IMG/VR virus record: IMGVR_UViG_3300028025_002046
Span: 1 to 64,000 of that record
Strand: one strand, 5' to 3'
DNA: 64,000 nt
From: a virus
The notes beneath the pieces were generated by a model. It was not told the DNA's origin and did not search any database. It saw nothing but the letters and a program-made list of their open reading frames with translations. Shown here piece after piece: positions 19,775 through 28,832 of the stretch. Each line of letters opens with the position of its first letter. Positions within the stretch are counted from its first letter, which is position 1. The position numbers were made by a program, and so were the translations under genes.

Positions 19775-20872
19775 CTACGAAGCCGACTTGGTTGCCCAAG
19801 CGATAGCGTCTTGCTCTTCCCAGTTGATTCCAAAGCGGACGAATACAGTGTATTCAATTGTGTCCTTCTTTGGAACGTAGAAACGGTTGACGGTAATGTC
19901 ACGCTGGAAGCCCCAGATACGGTTCTGTGGGAATGTAAGATCTACATAATCCGCAGGGTAGTAAGGAACTTCTAGCACTGGAATACCTAGTACACGAGTC
20001 TGACGAGCACCACCAACGGTCTGGTCAATTCCTCCTAGGTACGAACCACGAGCAGCCTCAGTCGAACCAATCGAATCCCAAACTGTACCGTTGTTCTTTA
20101 CAATGTTTGCAAAGGTATCGGTTCCAGCGTAGAACTTTAGTCCTGTCTGTAGTGCACGGTAACGACGTGGCAAAGCTAGGATTAGCTTCTGCATGTCGTC
20201 TACGGTCCAATCGGCACCTGCGTCAACAACAGCTTCGTGAGCGAAGTCGTCGTTCTGCACCTTGTCGATGAATCCAGGCATAATACCTAGGAATGCGTCC
20301 TGCGAACCCGATGCACCGTTGATCGCTAGATCTTCAATGTCGTTACCAAAAGCAGTAGTCATAAGACGTACCAAGTGGTCCTCAAGAGCACCTCCTTCAA
20401 TATTGTCCTCTAGTGCTTCTGCTGAGACTTCCCAGTCAAGGCGTAGCTTCTTTGTAGTAAGCTCAACCTTTGAGAATGTCGCACCAGCGTTGGTGAATGA
20501 AGCATCACCTTGGTTTGCTGCACGTACGACACGCTCACCTACGTTAACTTTTTCAAGTTCCATAGTGTTTGCTCGCATAGTCACACGGCGACCGTCATTG
20601 GCGAGAGTAGTTGCATCCCAAACATAGTCGATAAATCGACGAGCTTGCTCAGGACGTAGGATACCAGCACCTTCGTAACGTGGGTTTTCGGTATAAGATG
20701 GGTTAACTGCGTTTGCACCAGTTGTTAGACCTAGGTTTGCATCTCCTGTAGTTTCTCCAAGATACGCAAAGGCTGGGTCAGACACACCACCAATACCACC
20801 TGCGAAAGCTGAACCATCCGCATTTGGATAGGTAGCATTCGAAGGATTGTTTTTCTGAATTTCTTCTGACAT
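19775..20872 (-). CDS. Major capsid protein, HK97-like (365 aa)
   Basis: The size and order (protease/scaffold upstream, connectors downstream) identify the capsid protein. It has an N-terminal arm of low complexity (residues 1-60), a long-helix segment with LRPEQARRFIDYVWDATTL, a beta E-loop-like region (TMELEKVNVGERVVRAANQ) and a C-terminal P-domain with LGIPVLEVPYYP and NRIWGFQRDITVNRFYV. ATG at 20872 is chosen over an in-frame ATG at 20887 because GGAGGTGAACAAT precedes it; the upstream ATG lies within that ribosome site. Confidence 0.85.
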   Translation of the reverse strand: MSEEIQKNNPSNATYPNADGSAFAGGIGGVSDPAFAYLGETTGDANLGLTTGANAVNPSYTENPRYEGAGILRPEQARRFIDYVWDATTLANDGRRVTMRANTMELEKVNVGERVVRAANQGDASFTNAGATFSKVELTTKKLRLDWEVSAEALEDNIEGGALEDHLVRLMTTAFGNDIEDLAINGASGSQDAFLGIMPGFIDKVQNDDFAHEAVVDAGADWTVDDMQKLILALPRRYRALQTGLKFYAGTDTFANIVKNNGTVWDSIGSTEAARGSYLGGIDQTVGGARQTRVLGIPVLEVPYYPADYVDLTFPQNRIWGFQRDITVNRFYVPKKDTIEYTVFVRFGINWEEQDAIAWATKSAS

Positions 20873-20909
20873 ATTGTTCACCTCCATGAATTTTTTTATT
20901 TTGTCTTGC

Positions 20910-21434
20910 CTATTTTAGTAGGTCGGATGTTGTGAGGAAACGTCCACCCCATACTGATTTTTCAACCATTGCTGGTTCCTGAACGATCTCACCGAGATCG
21001 CCAGACTTACGGAAAGCGGTGTCAGCGATTACTGCGTCTACTGACTTTCCAAGATTTGAGAAATCCTTCTCTGCATCTGCAATTTTTGCATCTGTCAGTT
21101 CCTGTGATTTCTTCAGTGCATTGATTTCGTCAACTAGTGACTTAACCATTGCGGTGATTTCGCTAAAGGCTGATGTAACGGCATCCTTCAAGTCAGTAAC
21201 ATCCGTAGATGGAACCTCATCTGACTTCTTTGCCTTCTTCTCTTCCTCTTCGTCTGCTGACGATTCGGTAGCGTCCATTGAACCTTCCTCAACCTGATCT
21301 TCGTCTTCAGGCTTTGCAGCCTTCTCTACGCCATCAAGGGCTGGAGCTTCGATTTCGGCATCTGCCTCTGGAGCGATTTCAACAGCTTCTGCTACTACTT
21401 CATCGGTAGTGGCTTCGATATTATTTTCTGTCAT
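20910..21434 (-). CDS. Internal-start scaffold protein (174 aa, same frame)
   Basis: Within the protease/scaffold gene a perfect AGGAGG lies 5 nt before an in-frame ATG (residue 248 of the full protein). Translation from here would give only the acidic coiled-coil scaffold. This is the arrangement known for lambda C/Nu3. The ribosome site is seen directly; actual use is inferred. Confidence 0.6.
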   Translation of the reverse strand: MTENNIEATTDEVVAEAVEIAPEADAEIEAPALDGVEKAAKPEDEDQVEEGSMDATESSADEEEEKKAKKSDEVPSTDVTDLKDAVTSAFSEITAMVKSLVDEINALKKSQELTDAKIADAEKDFSNLGKSVDAVIADTAFRKSGDLGEIVQEPAMVEKSVWGGRFLTTSDLLK

Positions 21435-22175
21435 ATTATCCTCCTGTGTCATCTTAGCTACGTTAATGCCTTTAGCACTATCCACTAAGAACTTAATCAT
21501 GTCGATCTTGTCATCATCTGACTTCTCAACAAAGCCAATGTTACGCATAACGTTTCCATTGGTTGGTGCAATTTCTGTTTCATTCTTCGAAAGAAGAACT
21601 AGTCCAGAATCCTTGTCGTAAAATACGTTTTCGATTTCTACGTCTACAATGTTGCTGCCATTCTTCTCTACAGATAGAATGCTTGCAAACTGGTTAGCTG
21701 GTGTGTCTACTAGAGATAGTTCTAGTAGGTCATAATCTTTGATAATACGAATGGCTTTTGACATACCCTCGTCGTAGGCATCTTCCCACTTGTTCATTCT
21801 ACCGCCAATTGAAAAGCCTGAGTAAGTTCCATCTAGAACCTTTTCCCATGCATCCTGAGCACCCTTTGAAATGTATGTTGAAACATAAACACCTGAGTAG
21901 AATTTCTTAGTGTCTGGGTCGAAGTATTTATCTTGCTTGAATGCAACCATCTTACCAACAGCAATTGGCTGGTGCATTTCACGAATGTTGCCACGGAATT
22001 TCTCAAAAGCTTTTAGAGATGCTTCTGGTGTAACGATATCGTTTTGCTTGTCAATGTTATCAAGCGTAGCAAAACCAGATACGATTCTGCGTTCCTTATC
22101 GACCTTAGCGAAAGGCATACCTAGACGGACGTTATCGCCGTCGGTTTCAAAATGAGCTTTTGCAATGTTTACCAT
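20910..22175 (-). CDS. Prohead protease fused to scaffolding protein (421 aa)
   Basis: Residues 1-190 resemble XkdF-type prohead serine proteases: FATLDNIDKQNDIVTPEAS, a histidine in MHQPIAVGKMV, a serine in GTYSGFSIGGRM, and LLELSLVDTPAN. Residues about 250-400 are scaffold-like: very acidic (EAPEADAEIEAP, SADEEEEKKAKK), then a coiled coil (FSEITAMVKSLVDEINALKKSQ). The C-terminus MVEKSVWGGRFLTTSDLLK may bind the capsid protein. It is upstream of the capsid gene with a weak -10 (TATAAT near 22183-22188) before it. Confidence 0.8.
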   Translation of the reverse strand: MVNIAKAHFETDGDNVRLGMPFAKVDKERRIVSGFATLDNIDKQNDIVTPEASLKAFEKFRGNIREMHQPIAVGKMVAFKQDKYFDPDTKKFYSGVYVSTYISKGAQDAWEKVLDGTYSGFSIGGRMNKWEDAYDEGMSKAIRIIKDYDLLELSLVDTPANQFASILSVEKNGSNIVDVEIENVFYDKDSGLVLLSKNETEIAPTNGNVMRNIGFVEKSDDDKIDMIKFLVDSAKGINVAKMTQEDNMTENNIEATTDEVVAEAVEIAPEADAEIEAPALDGVEKAAKPEDEDQVEEGSMDATESSADEEEEKKAKKSDEVPSTDVTDLKDAVTSAFSEITAMVKSLVDEINALKKSQELTDAKIADAEKDFSNLGKSVDAVIADTAFRKSGDLGEIVQEPAMVEKSVWGGRFLTTSDLLK

Positions 22176-22232
22176 GGTAATTTAATTATAGACCCTTTTT
22201 ATATAAAACTTGTTATTACATTATAACATAAT

Positions 22233-23834
22233 TTATTGAGAAGATCTACCTTCACCTTTCGGATTTCTTCCAGATGTTGTGGATGTACTGTCAGAGTTGT
22301 TGGCAGTTCTCTCTGCATCTCTGGTTCTACCCTGACGAGTATTGGCAGAAGCATCTGCCGCACCTCGTGCTGTAAGCTCTACAGGCTGGTCTCCACCCTC
22401 AATTTGAGGTAGGTTAATAACTTCACGAGCTTCATTTGGAACCATAATCTTGTTACGAACATAGCGTTCAAGAATCTGTGACTGTGCAACTTCATCTGTA
22501 AGTGTAAGTTCATTGAACTTGAACTCTAGAATATCTGTCTTCTCACGGATGATCTTGTTTAGAATCTTTTCTAGGTTACGCTGTGCTGGACGTGCTACCT
22601 GCTCCTTGAACGTGCGGTCCTGAGCCAGCGATGCTGCGATAGCAGACGACTCAGAGCCGCCTAGCTTTGATAGAGGAACCTGGTGAGCAACTAGAATATC
22701 GTCACGGTTTTGCTTGCGGTATGCTGAGAACGAACCTTCCTGCACACCACTCTCAATCGCTTCCATCTTAAAGTCAACCTTGTTAGTCTCTGAGTCTCCA
22801 GGAAGTGGAATGTAAAGTGTTCTGTGATTCTGTCCCTTAAGACCAGTCTGAAGGAATCTGAATAGTCTATCCTCTGACTCGGTAGATAGTTGAGCACCCT
22901 TTAGGGTAACAACGTAGCGAGGCACAGCCTTGTTCTGGAAGTAGTCAATGTTGTATTGCGATGCAAGCTGGTCACCAAGTAGCGATGGCATTGCGGCAAT
23001 TACGTCAGGCACTCCGTAGAAAGTATTTAGTGGAGAGTATTCCTTGATGTGAATAATCTCATTAGGACGATTATCTACCGTGATTGGGTTCTGGTTGGTA
23101 GCACCAAAGTTGCGGAAGTATGTAACCTTGTTTCCAACAATCTGAACAAAGCCATCGTGTAGGCGACGGACACGCATTGTGGTAGCAGGAATGTGACCAA
23201 CATATCCGATCTCTCCGCTTACAGTTCTACCAACTTCAATGTAGGCGTTTCCTGTTGCGTAGAAGTCTGTGTCAACCTTCTCCATGATGCTAGTAAAGCT
23301 TTCATCCTGGTTTAGGTTTTCTAGCCAGTCACGAAGCTGAATCTTTAGTCTTTCAATACGCTTGCGAGCACGACCTACCGCCTCTGGGTTGTCCGAAGCC
23401 TCTAGCTTTAGCATGGTCTTGTCAGATACAACGAAGTCATATCCTAGACCAACAATGTTCTCAACCTTAGCGTCAATAGCTGCGTGGTTTGCAAAAGATG
23501 TGTCATAGTAGCTTGAAAGTTCGTATAGGTCGTATGGAGGTGTGATAACGTCAAATAGACCATAAGCGTTTCTGTATACTACACCTGGGTTAATTGCTTT
23601 TGACTTTGCATCTCCAGTACCGCTCTGGATTGCGTTAGCAGAGTCCATGTAAGCGTCTGAGTATTCTGCCTTTACTAGGCGAGAAGCACGTCTCTTAAAG
23701 TTTGTGTCAAGACCGTCTAGGTTTCTTAGTTCGTCCCAAGACTTCTTGAATGGATCTGAATTTGCAAAAAGGTTTTCTGACTCTGTTGCATTGTCCCACT
23801 TTACTGGAATTTCCAGTCTAGTAATTTCGCTCAT
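22233..23834 (-). CDS. Portal protein, PBSX/SPP1-like family (533 aa)
   Basis: The dodecameric portal at the capsid vertex. Typical segments: TDFYATGNAYIEVGRTVSGE, IPATTMRVRRLHDGFVQIVG, EIIHIKEYSPLNTFYGVPDV, QNKAVPRYVVTLKGAQLS and DDILVAHQVPLSKLG, matching the PBSX-type portal pattern. A disordered Ser/Thr/Arg-rich C-terminus (about residues 495-533) follows. It precedes the protease gene by about 60 nt and overlaps the upstream gene by one base. Confidence 0.9.
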   Translation of the reverse strand: MSEITRLEIPVKWDNATESENLFANSDPFKKSWDELRNLDGLDTNFKRRASRLVKAEYSDAYMDSANAIQSGTGDAKSKAINPGVVYRNAYGLFDVITPPYDLYELSSYYDTSFANHAAIDAKVENIVGLGYDFVVSDKTMLKLEASDNPEAVGRARKRIERLKIQLRDWLENLNQDESFTSIMEKVDTDFYATGNAYIEVGRTVSGEIGYVGHIPATTMRVRRLHDGFVQIVGNKVTYFRNFGATNQNPITVDNRPNEIIHIKEYSPLNTFYGVPDVIAAMPSLLGDQLASQYNIDYFQNKAVPRYVVTLKGAQLSTESEDRLFRFLQTGLKGQNHRTLYIPLPGDSETNKVDFKMEAIESGVQEGSFSAYRKQNRDDILVAHQVPLSKLGGSESSAIAASLAQDRTFKEQVARPAQRNLEKILNKIIREKTDILEFKFNELTLTDEVAQSQILERYVRNKIMVPNEAREVINLPQIEGGDQPVELTARGAADASANTRQGRTRDAERTANNSDSTSTTSGRNPKGEGRSSQ

Positions 23835-24217
23835 TACTCATCACTTCCATACATGTTGAACGTATTCTTTGCGGCAATCAAAGCACCTAGGTCGTTCTGA
23901 GAAGGGATTAATCCCTGCTTCATTCTATCTAGTTGCTCGCTGTGCTCTTCGTCTGAAATCTTTCTAACATTTGGAAAGAACTCTGCAGTTCCCTCTGGCT
24001 GACCGTAGTATGCTGCAGCCTCTGTTAGCTCTTTAATCTTGGCAGGGTCATTACGCATTGACTCAATATTTAGTGCGTTACCCTCACCATCTGTAAAATA
24101 CTTGCCTGATGGCAATTTCCACACATAAATACCTGCATTTGAGAATGGCTCTTCGACCACTTGGATCTTGGTTTTACCAATTTGACCCTTCATTACTTGT
24201 CCAATGTTTTTATTCAT
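23834..24217 (-). CDS. Unknown protein upstream of portal (127 aa)
   Basis: A 127-aa protein; ATG at 24217 is taken rather than the GTG two codons earlier. It contains a beta segment (IYVWKLPSGKYFTDGEGNALNIE) and helical parts (DPAKIKELTEAAAYYG, EEHSEQLDRMKQG). Because its stop overlaps the portal start, it is probably co-translated with portal and could be a head accessory protein. No family is recognised. Confidence 0.6.
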   Translation of the reverse strand: MNKNIGQVMKGQIGKTKIQVVEEPFSNAGIYVWKLPSGKYFTDGEGNALNIESMRNDPAKIKELTEAAAYYGQPEGTAEFFPNVRKISDEEHSEQLDRMKQGLIPSQNDLGALIAAKNTFNMYGSDE

Positions 24218-24235
24218 AACCACAAGTATACCACA

Positions 24236-27200
24236 TTATCTTGGATCTGCGGTAATTCTATCCCACTTTGTACCAAGATACGTAACATACTGATATTTCT
24301 GGAACCTAAGCACATTAGCGTTCTCATTTGCATCTGAGATTATCTTGTTTGTACCAATATAGATCTTATAGATTTCTGATGGATTGATAGGTGGGATAAC
24401 CTCAGCCTTAAAGTATAGTAGGCTCTTCCAGGTTATTGGATTTGTTTCTGCGTATTCTCTCCAGTCGTATGTGGTAGAGCCTTGCCAAGCCTGATTCCAC
24501 GTTCTCTTAACAATTTGCTGTGTCTGTGCTAGTTCGCTTAACTGATAGTAGGAAAGGTTATTCAATACAAAGTTGTTTCTTATCCTAAAGCTTCCTAGGG
24601 ATCCAGAGAAGTCAAGGAATGGGAAGAATACGAGACCTAGCATTGCCCATTCATCTATGTTTAGTACTGGATACTTAACTGTATTTCCATTTAGGAAGTA
24701 TTCTAGTGATGTGTAATCTACCTCGTCATAAACATCGTCGATCTGGTTGTATACCAGCCTCTTTGCGAATACCTTTGCTCTTGTTTGTGCAGAGTTTACA
24801 GATTCAATGTAGAAAAGTATGTGAGCCGTTCCAGATATGATTTCGAACATTTTCTCTGGTGATCCAGCGGCTGGGAATAATCCAAAATTCCAAAGAGCCG
24901 AAAACTGCAAGGAACTAATGTTGAAGAATGGGTCAATATCTTTATTGATTGGAATCATAATTCCTTTTTCAAATTCGGGGTTATATGGTGAAACCATAGA
25001 TATTCCAGAGTTGCCAGTAAGGTATAGGTATGGAGTGCTTCCTTTATATATTCTAACTGGGTTGTAATTTTTGTAGCCAACCTCATCTCCATACTGAACA
25101 TATGGATGAGCGTACTCTCCAAACCTGCTTCCAATTCCGTTGATCGGAATAGATGCTGAAACAGAGTTATCTTCAAGTGCTCTTGATGCATACTGCAATG
25201 ATCTAATATTTATTGGCTTTACTAATGAATTTGAAATAATTTCAAACAAAAGAGATATTGATAGGTTGTCAAGCGATTCTGTTTCACTAAGGCTGGGCAT
25301 TGTAATGACTGAACCATCGACTACCTCGTAAAGATCTGTCTCCCATTCATTAGTTACATCTACGTTGCCGTTTTTAGAAGCTGCCCTTCTGGTGAAGCCA
25401 GAAAGGTCTCTATGCATTCCCTCGTTCATTCTTTGCAATGAAACATAAGCCCTGACGCTTTCCTTTGAGGTATCTAAAAAGTTTCCGTCTATAATTCTAG
25501 ATTGTGGATAGTTAAAATTAACCTGGATAGTATCTATAGTATTTTTTGCTTCTCCAGAAAAGAACTTTTTGGTAGATAGATATGCCAAAGACATATAATC
25601 TTCCCAATATGAATATGATTTAACATCAAGCAGGGAAACGTCTACAATTCTATTGTGAACTAGCGTGTAGCTTGCGACTTTTTCTCTCAGGGTATCAAAT
25701 ACTGTGTAGTTACCAACTATAATTCCATTTGTCTCGTATTCTGAGTAATCTTTTGCATTTTTTTCTGTTGAAAAGCAGAAAGAGTGTATTCTTCCAGTAT
25801 ATGTATTTGACGCTAGGCTTTCTGTACCAGAATAATCCCCACCCAATAATACCTTGAGGGAATCTGGATTTCCAAAGAATCTTGCGTATTCGCTAGACAA
25901 TGATGCAAGAGTGTTGGCATTAATTCCAACCACAAATTTCTCTGTTTGATATTCCATATTTGTTATATCGAATGGCGTTATCATGTCGGATTCTTCTTCG
26001 CCGTTTTGCTTGAAGACAAGGCTAACAAAATTATTGGATAGTGATGCTTTTATATATTCGTTATTCTCGTTTTGAATCTTGAAAAGTATTTGCTCTTCTT
26101 CTACCTGAGAGCCTCCCTCAAATACTCCAAAGATTAAATCATTTCTTGGAGATACATTTTTAAATGAATCAAATATGAGGTATGAGTTGACATTATCCCA
26201 AGCTGCTGATGGCTTTAGGCAGATAAACTGTTGATCATATAGGTTTGCGTCATAGCATTCATTTAGGACTTCCTGTATGGTATTTGTTGTGCTAGAGACG
26301 TATCTAGGTAGGGTATGATTTGGAGATGATAGCAGATCATTGATTGTTATTACATTGTCAGATATTCCTTGGTCCCATTTTCCGTGATCTGGATATAAAA
26401 AGTTTCTTGCATACTCTGCTGCAGCATAGTCTACGAAGAAAGACTTTCCGTCAAATGCTACGTTTATATCTTGTGGATAGGCTACGGCTTGTCCATAGGT
26501 AAATGTTCTTTTTGCCAAATCCTCTGGCATCATGTATGGGTATAGGGCTACTGCATCTACCTCTAAAGTAGGTAAATCTGCGTAGGCATAGAAACCTAGA
26601 AAGTCCTGAGTCTTAAAGTTTTCATCTGTGGCTTGCGACTCATTGAAGAGTGACGAAGATCTGTCTAGACTTTTACCACCTACGAAAGTTCCATTAATAA
26701 ATAACCTTATGTCTGAATCTGAAATCAGTAGGTGAAGTAGCATTGGCTTAAACCATTCTCCAACGTAGTGAGAAAGAATTACGTTTCCATACCTTACGAT
26801 TAGGTGTGGTCCGTTAACATATATTCCATTATCTGAATTAAGGGGACCGATGATTTTTCTATAGTCATTTGGCGATACCCTGGAGTTGACCCTTAGCCAT
26901 GCCTCAAGTGTCATTGTAGAAGATCTAGAGTTTTCATTCATAAAGCCGTGTGCTGGCACAATTAGAGACGGCTCGTTATTGGCATTAGCAACAAGGATGG
27001 TTGAGTTTGAAGCACCGAATACCATTGGGACTGTTGAGTTTTTTGCTAAGAGTTTTTTATTTTTTATAAGATATAACCCAGAGTCTGCATTATAAGATCT
27101 TCCGTATGCTTGTGCAATAATCGCATCGTCTGCAACTGTAGATATGCCTGAGAGGTCGTAGCTAAGACCATTGACACCAACAGACACCTTGTTAAATTCC

Positions 27201-27754
27201 TCTGATAATCTTCCTACAGATAGTCCGTTCAGGTAGATTACGACATGATCTCCAGATGCCGAGCTTTCGTCGTAAGATATCTCTACCACAATCTTTGCGG
27301 TAATCGCTGATGAGTTAGTAAAAGTTTGAGACACAAAGCCCCACTTAGCAAGAGCCACGGTTGCTGAATCTGAGAATACTGGTGCACTAGAACCAATTTT
27401 ATATCCAACACGAACTCCAGTTATAGAATCAACGCCTGTTCCGTAGATGTGTAGACCGATTGTAAAGTCATCTGCTGCGGTTGTAAATGTAGAGTTGCTT
27501 GTCAGGGTTATTGCTGAGTTGCCGTCTGGGACCGACACCATGTATTTTGATGTGTCTAGAATCATTGATCTTGGAACGTTGTCTGGATCTTGAAGTGAAA
27601 AGGTAGTTCCTATAACTGATGGGGTCCATAAAGAAAAGTTTCTGTCTACCTCTGTAATGTATGACAAATAGTCAATCTTGTCGTCAAGTGTCCATAGTGC
27701 TATCGGCTGGTTAGCATATACCTTTTCTGCATATAGATTGGATGGAGTAGTCAT
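24236..27754 (-). CDS. LamG-like structural protein (1172 aa)
   Basis: The protein starts MTTPSNLYAEKVYANQPIAL followed by WTLDD, a common start for phage proteins carrying concanavalin/LamG sandwiches. Repeated beta segments occur: residues 70-190 (GVRVGYKIGSSAPVFSD, VVIYLNGLSVGRLSE) and residues 270-400 (TLEAWLRVNSRVSPNDYRK, DIRLFINGTFVGGKS, FLGFYAYADLPTLEVDAVALY). Such domains bind glycans or form virion decorations. It is unusual that it lies just upstream of portal rather than with the tail fibres. Confidence 0.65.
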   Translation of the reverse strand: MTTPSNLYAEKVYANQPIALWTLDDKIDYLSYITEVDRNFSLWTPSVIGTTFSLQDPDNVPRSMILDTSKYMVSVPDGNSAITLTSNSTFTTAADDFTIGLHIYGTGVDSITGVRVGYKIGSSAPVFSDSATVALAKWGFVSQTFTNSSAITAKIVVEISYDESSASGDHVVIYLNGLSVGRLSEEFNKVSVGVNGLSYDLSGISTVADDAIIAQAYGRSYNADSGLYLIKNKKLLAKNSTVPMVFGASNSTILVANANNEPSLIVPAHGFMNENSRSSTMTLEAWLRVNSRVSPNDYRKIIGPLNSDNGIYVNGPHLIVRYGNVILSHYVGEWFKPMLLHLLISDSDIRLFINGTFVGGKSLDRSSSLFNESQATDENFKTQDFLGFYAYADLPTLEVDAVALYPYMMPEDLAKRTFTYGQAVAYPQDINVAFDGKSFFVDYAAAEYARNFLYPDHGKWDQGISDNVITINDLLSSPNHTLPRYVSSTTNTIQEVLNECYDANLYDQQFICLKPSAAWDNVNSYLIFDSFKNVSPRNDLIFGVFEGGSQVEEEQILFKIQNENNEYIKASLSNNFVSLVFKQNGEEESDMITPFDITNMEYQTEKFVVGINANTLASLSSEYARFFGNPDSLKVLLGGDYSGTESLASNTYTGRIHSFCFSTEKNAKDYSEYETNGIIVGNYTVFDTLREKVASYTLVHNRIVDVSLLDVKSYSYWEDYMSLAYLSTKKFFSGEAKNTIDTIQVNFNYPQSRIIDGNFLDTSKESVRAYVSLQRMNEGMHRDLSGFTRRAASKNGNVDVTNEWETDLYEVVDGSVITMPSLSETESLDNLSISLLFEIISNSLVKPINIRSLQYASRALEDNSVSASIPINGIGSRFGEYAHPYVQYGDEVGYKNYNPVRIYKGSTPYLYLTGNSGISMVSPYNPEFEKGIMIPINKDIDPFFNISSLQFSALWNFGLFPAAGSPEKMFEIISGTAHILFYIESVNSAQTRAKVFAKRLVYNQIDDVYDEVDYTSLEYFLNGNTVKYPVLNIDEWAMLGLVFFPFLDFSGSLGSFRIRNNFVLNNLSYYQLSELAQTQQIVKRTWNQAWQGSTTYDWREYAETNPITWKSLLYFKAEVIPPINPSEIYKIYIGTNKIISDANENANVLRFQKYQYVTYLGTKWDRITADPR

Positions 27755-27784
27755 TATAACTTATTTTACCATAGATAGACAAAT

Positions 27785-27815
27785 AAAAATGCCCTGCCAG
27801 GTTAACGACAGGGCA
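27785..27815 (-). terminator. Intrinsic terminator after the 71-aa gene
   Basis: On the minus strand TGCCCTG and CAGGGCA pair over a 12-nt loop and are followed by TTTTTATTT. It separates the 71-aa gene from the LamG gene. Confidence 0.9.
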
Positions 27816-27827
27816 CTTAGATTATAA

Positions 27828-28043
27828 TTAAGCGATAGTTGCTAGTTCGTCTTTGTAGATTCCAATAGCTACCTCTAGCATAGCCAGGGCATTCTGAGAT
27901 TGCTGGATTCCGTCTACGTCGTTGACAGTCTCTGCTACCTTCTTGTTTAGACTTACTTGATAAGCCTCTACGCTAAACCCAAGAATCCTGTTTTCCAGGA
28001 CCTCTTTGCGTTGATCTGCTGTAAGCAGTTCTTCAAAATTCAT
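27828..28043 (-). CDS. Small acidic helical protein (71 aa)
   Basis: A 71-aa protein (MNFEELLTADQRKEVLENRI start) made of amphipathic helices. It is its own transcription unit, with a sigma-A promoter and a terminator, back to back with the cell-wall hydrolase gene. No family is recognised. Its isolated strong expression would fit a regulator or a minor virion factor, but this is a guess. Confidence 0.7.
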   Translation of the reverse strand: MNFEELLTADQRKEVLENRILGFSVEAYQVSLNKKVAETVNDVDGIQQSQNALAMLEVAIGIYKDELATIA

Positions 28044-28064
28044 AATTTCTCCAATGTTTATATT

Positions 28065-28093
28065 AGTATAACATATGCCAAAAGACTTGTCAA
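28065..28093 (-). promoter_or_regulatory. Sigma-A promoter for the 71-aa gene
   Basis: Minus strand TTGACA, 17-nt spacer, TATACT. Its -35 overlaps the -35 of the opposite promoter by 5 bp. Confidence 0.8.
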
Positions 28094-28115
28094 ATGGTAT
28101 AAATGATGCTATAAT
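28087..28115 (+). promoter_or_regulatory. Sigma-A promoter for the NlpC/P60 hydrolase
   Basis: TTGTCA, 17 nt, TATAAT with an upstream TG (extended -10). The -35 is shared with the divergent promoter, so both cannot be bound by polymerase at once. Confidence 0.8.
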
Positions 28116-28121
28116 TGTAGA

Positions 28122-28243
28122 ACAACTTCTCCCAAAGAGAAGTTTTTGCTTTACAAGACTCTACTTCATAAAGAATACTGTCTGCCAGAATACCGCCAAG
28201 TTGGTGGTAGAGTAACAACATAAAAAATAAGGAGGTAGCAAAA
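28122..28243 (+). promoter_or_regulatory. Structured leader with an early hairpin
   Basis: The roughly 120-nt 5' leader starts with AACTTCTC-CCAAA-GAGAAGTT (8-bp stem) followed by TTTGCTTT, which looks like an attenuator. A second fold is possible between CTCTAC near 28160 and GTAGAG near 28208, with an inner hairpin ACCGCC-AAGTT-GGTGGT. AAGGAGGT precedes the ATG. No known riboswitch class was recognised. Confidence 0.5.
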
Positions 28244-28795
28244 ATGAATAAAAAATTTGCTGCTGTAGGTCTAGGCTTAGTTCTAGTTCTTACAAACTGT
28301 ACTGGCGTTGGTGCCAGTGCTTCACAACTAAAGACAAATCCTGAAGTTGAAAAATATCAGGTAACACTCACATCTATCTTAATCCCAAGCATTGAAAAAA
28401 CTGTGCTAAACAACAATACCGAAAAGATGACTAGTGTTGTAAAAAAATTAAAGAAGCGTGTCAATAAAACATGGTATGCATTTGGAGGTGAGACTCCAAG
28501 AGGTTGGGACTGCTCAGGTTTAGTGATATGGGTATACAAGCATTTTGGGATTAAACTTTATCACAAAGCATCTTCACAAAAGTATGCAGCCAAGCCTCGT
28601 AAATACGTTGAGTCAAAGGTGAAGGCTGGCGACATTATTGCTTGCTATGGTCCTGTTGGAGTTCATGTTGGAATTGCTTCTGACAGAAAAGGATACATGA
28701 TTCATTCTCCTAGACGTGGAGTAACGACTAAAGAAGATAAGGTTTTAGATTTGTTTTCTAGTTGTACGTATACTAGGTTAATACAAACCGCCTAA
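28244..28795 (+). CDS. Secreted NlpC/P60 peptidoglycan hydrolase (183 aa)
   Basis: The N-terminus is a signal peptide (KK, then VGLGLVLVLTNCTGVGASA). The catalytic domain (residues ~75-183) has the NlpC/P60 pattern: WYAFGGETPRGWDCSGLV with the nucleophilic Cys, a His in GPVGVHVGIA, and an IHSPRRG strand. It is the only rightward gene in the structural region. A signal-bearing hydrolase could act as endolysin exported by the host Sec system, or help exit from or modify the wall early. A possible lipobox (TNC) is not canonical. Confidence 0.85.
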   Translation: MNKKFAAVGLGLVLVLTNCTGVGASASQLKTNPEVEKYQVTLTSILIPSIEKTVLNNNTEKMTSVVKKLKKRVNKTWYAFGGETPRGWDCSGLVIWVYKHFGIKLYHKASSQKYAAKPRKYVESKVKAGDIIACYGPVGVHVGIASDRKGYMIHSPRRGVTTKEDKVLDLFSSCTYTRLIQTA

Positions 28796-28797
28796 AG

Positions 28798-28832
28798 AAA
28801 TGCCCCTGGGGAAACCTGGGGGTATTTTTTAT
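28798..28832. terminator. Bidirectional terminator between hydrolase and fibre gene
   Basis: TGCCCCTGGGGAAACCTGGG region: the CCCC/GGGG arms fold on either strand, and TATTTTTT follows on the + strand. It lies between convergent stops 34 nt apart. Confidence 0.75.

Noticed and set aside
28122-28243. c-di-AMP (ydaO-type) riboswitch before the NlpC/P60 gene
   Set aside because: Such riboswitches precede wall hydrolases in actinobacteria, but the leader is short and lacks the conserved core segments I would expect.
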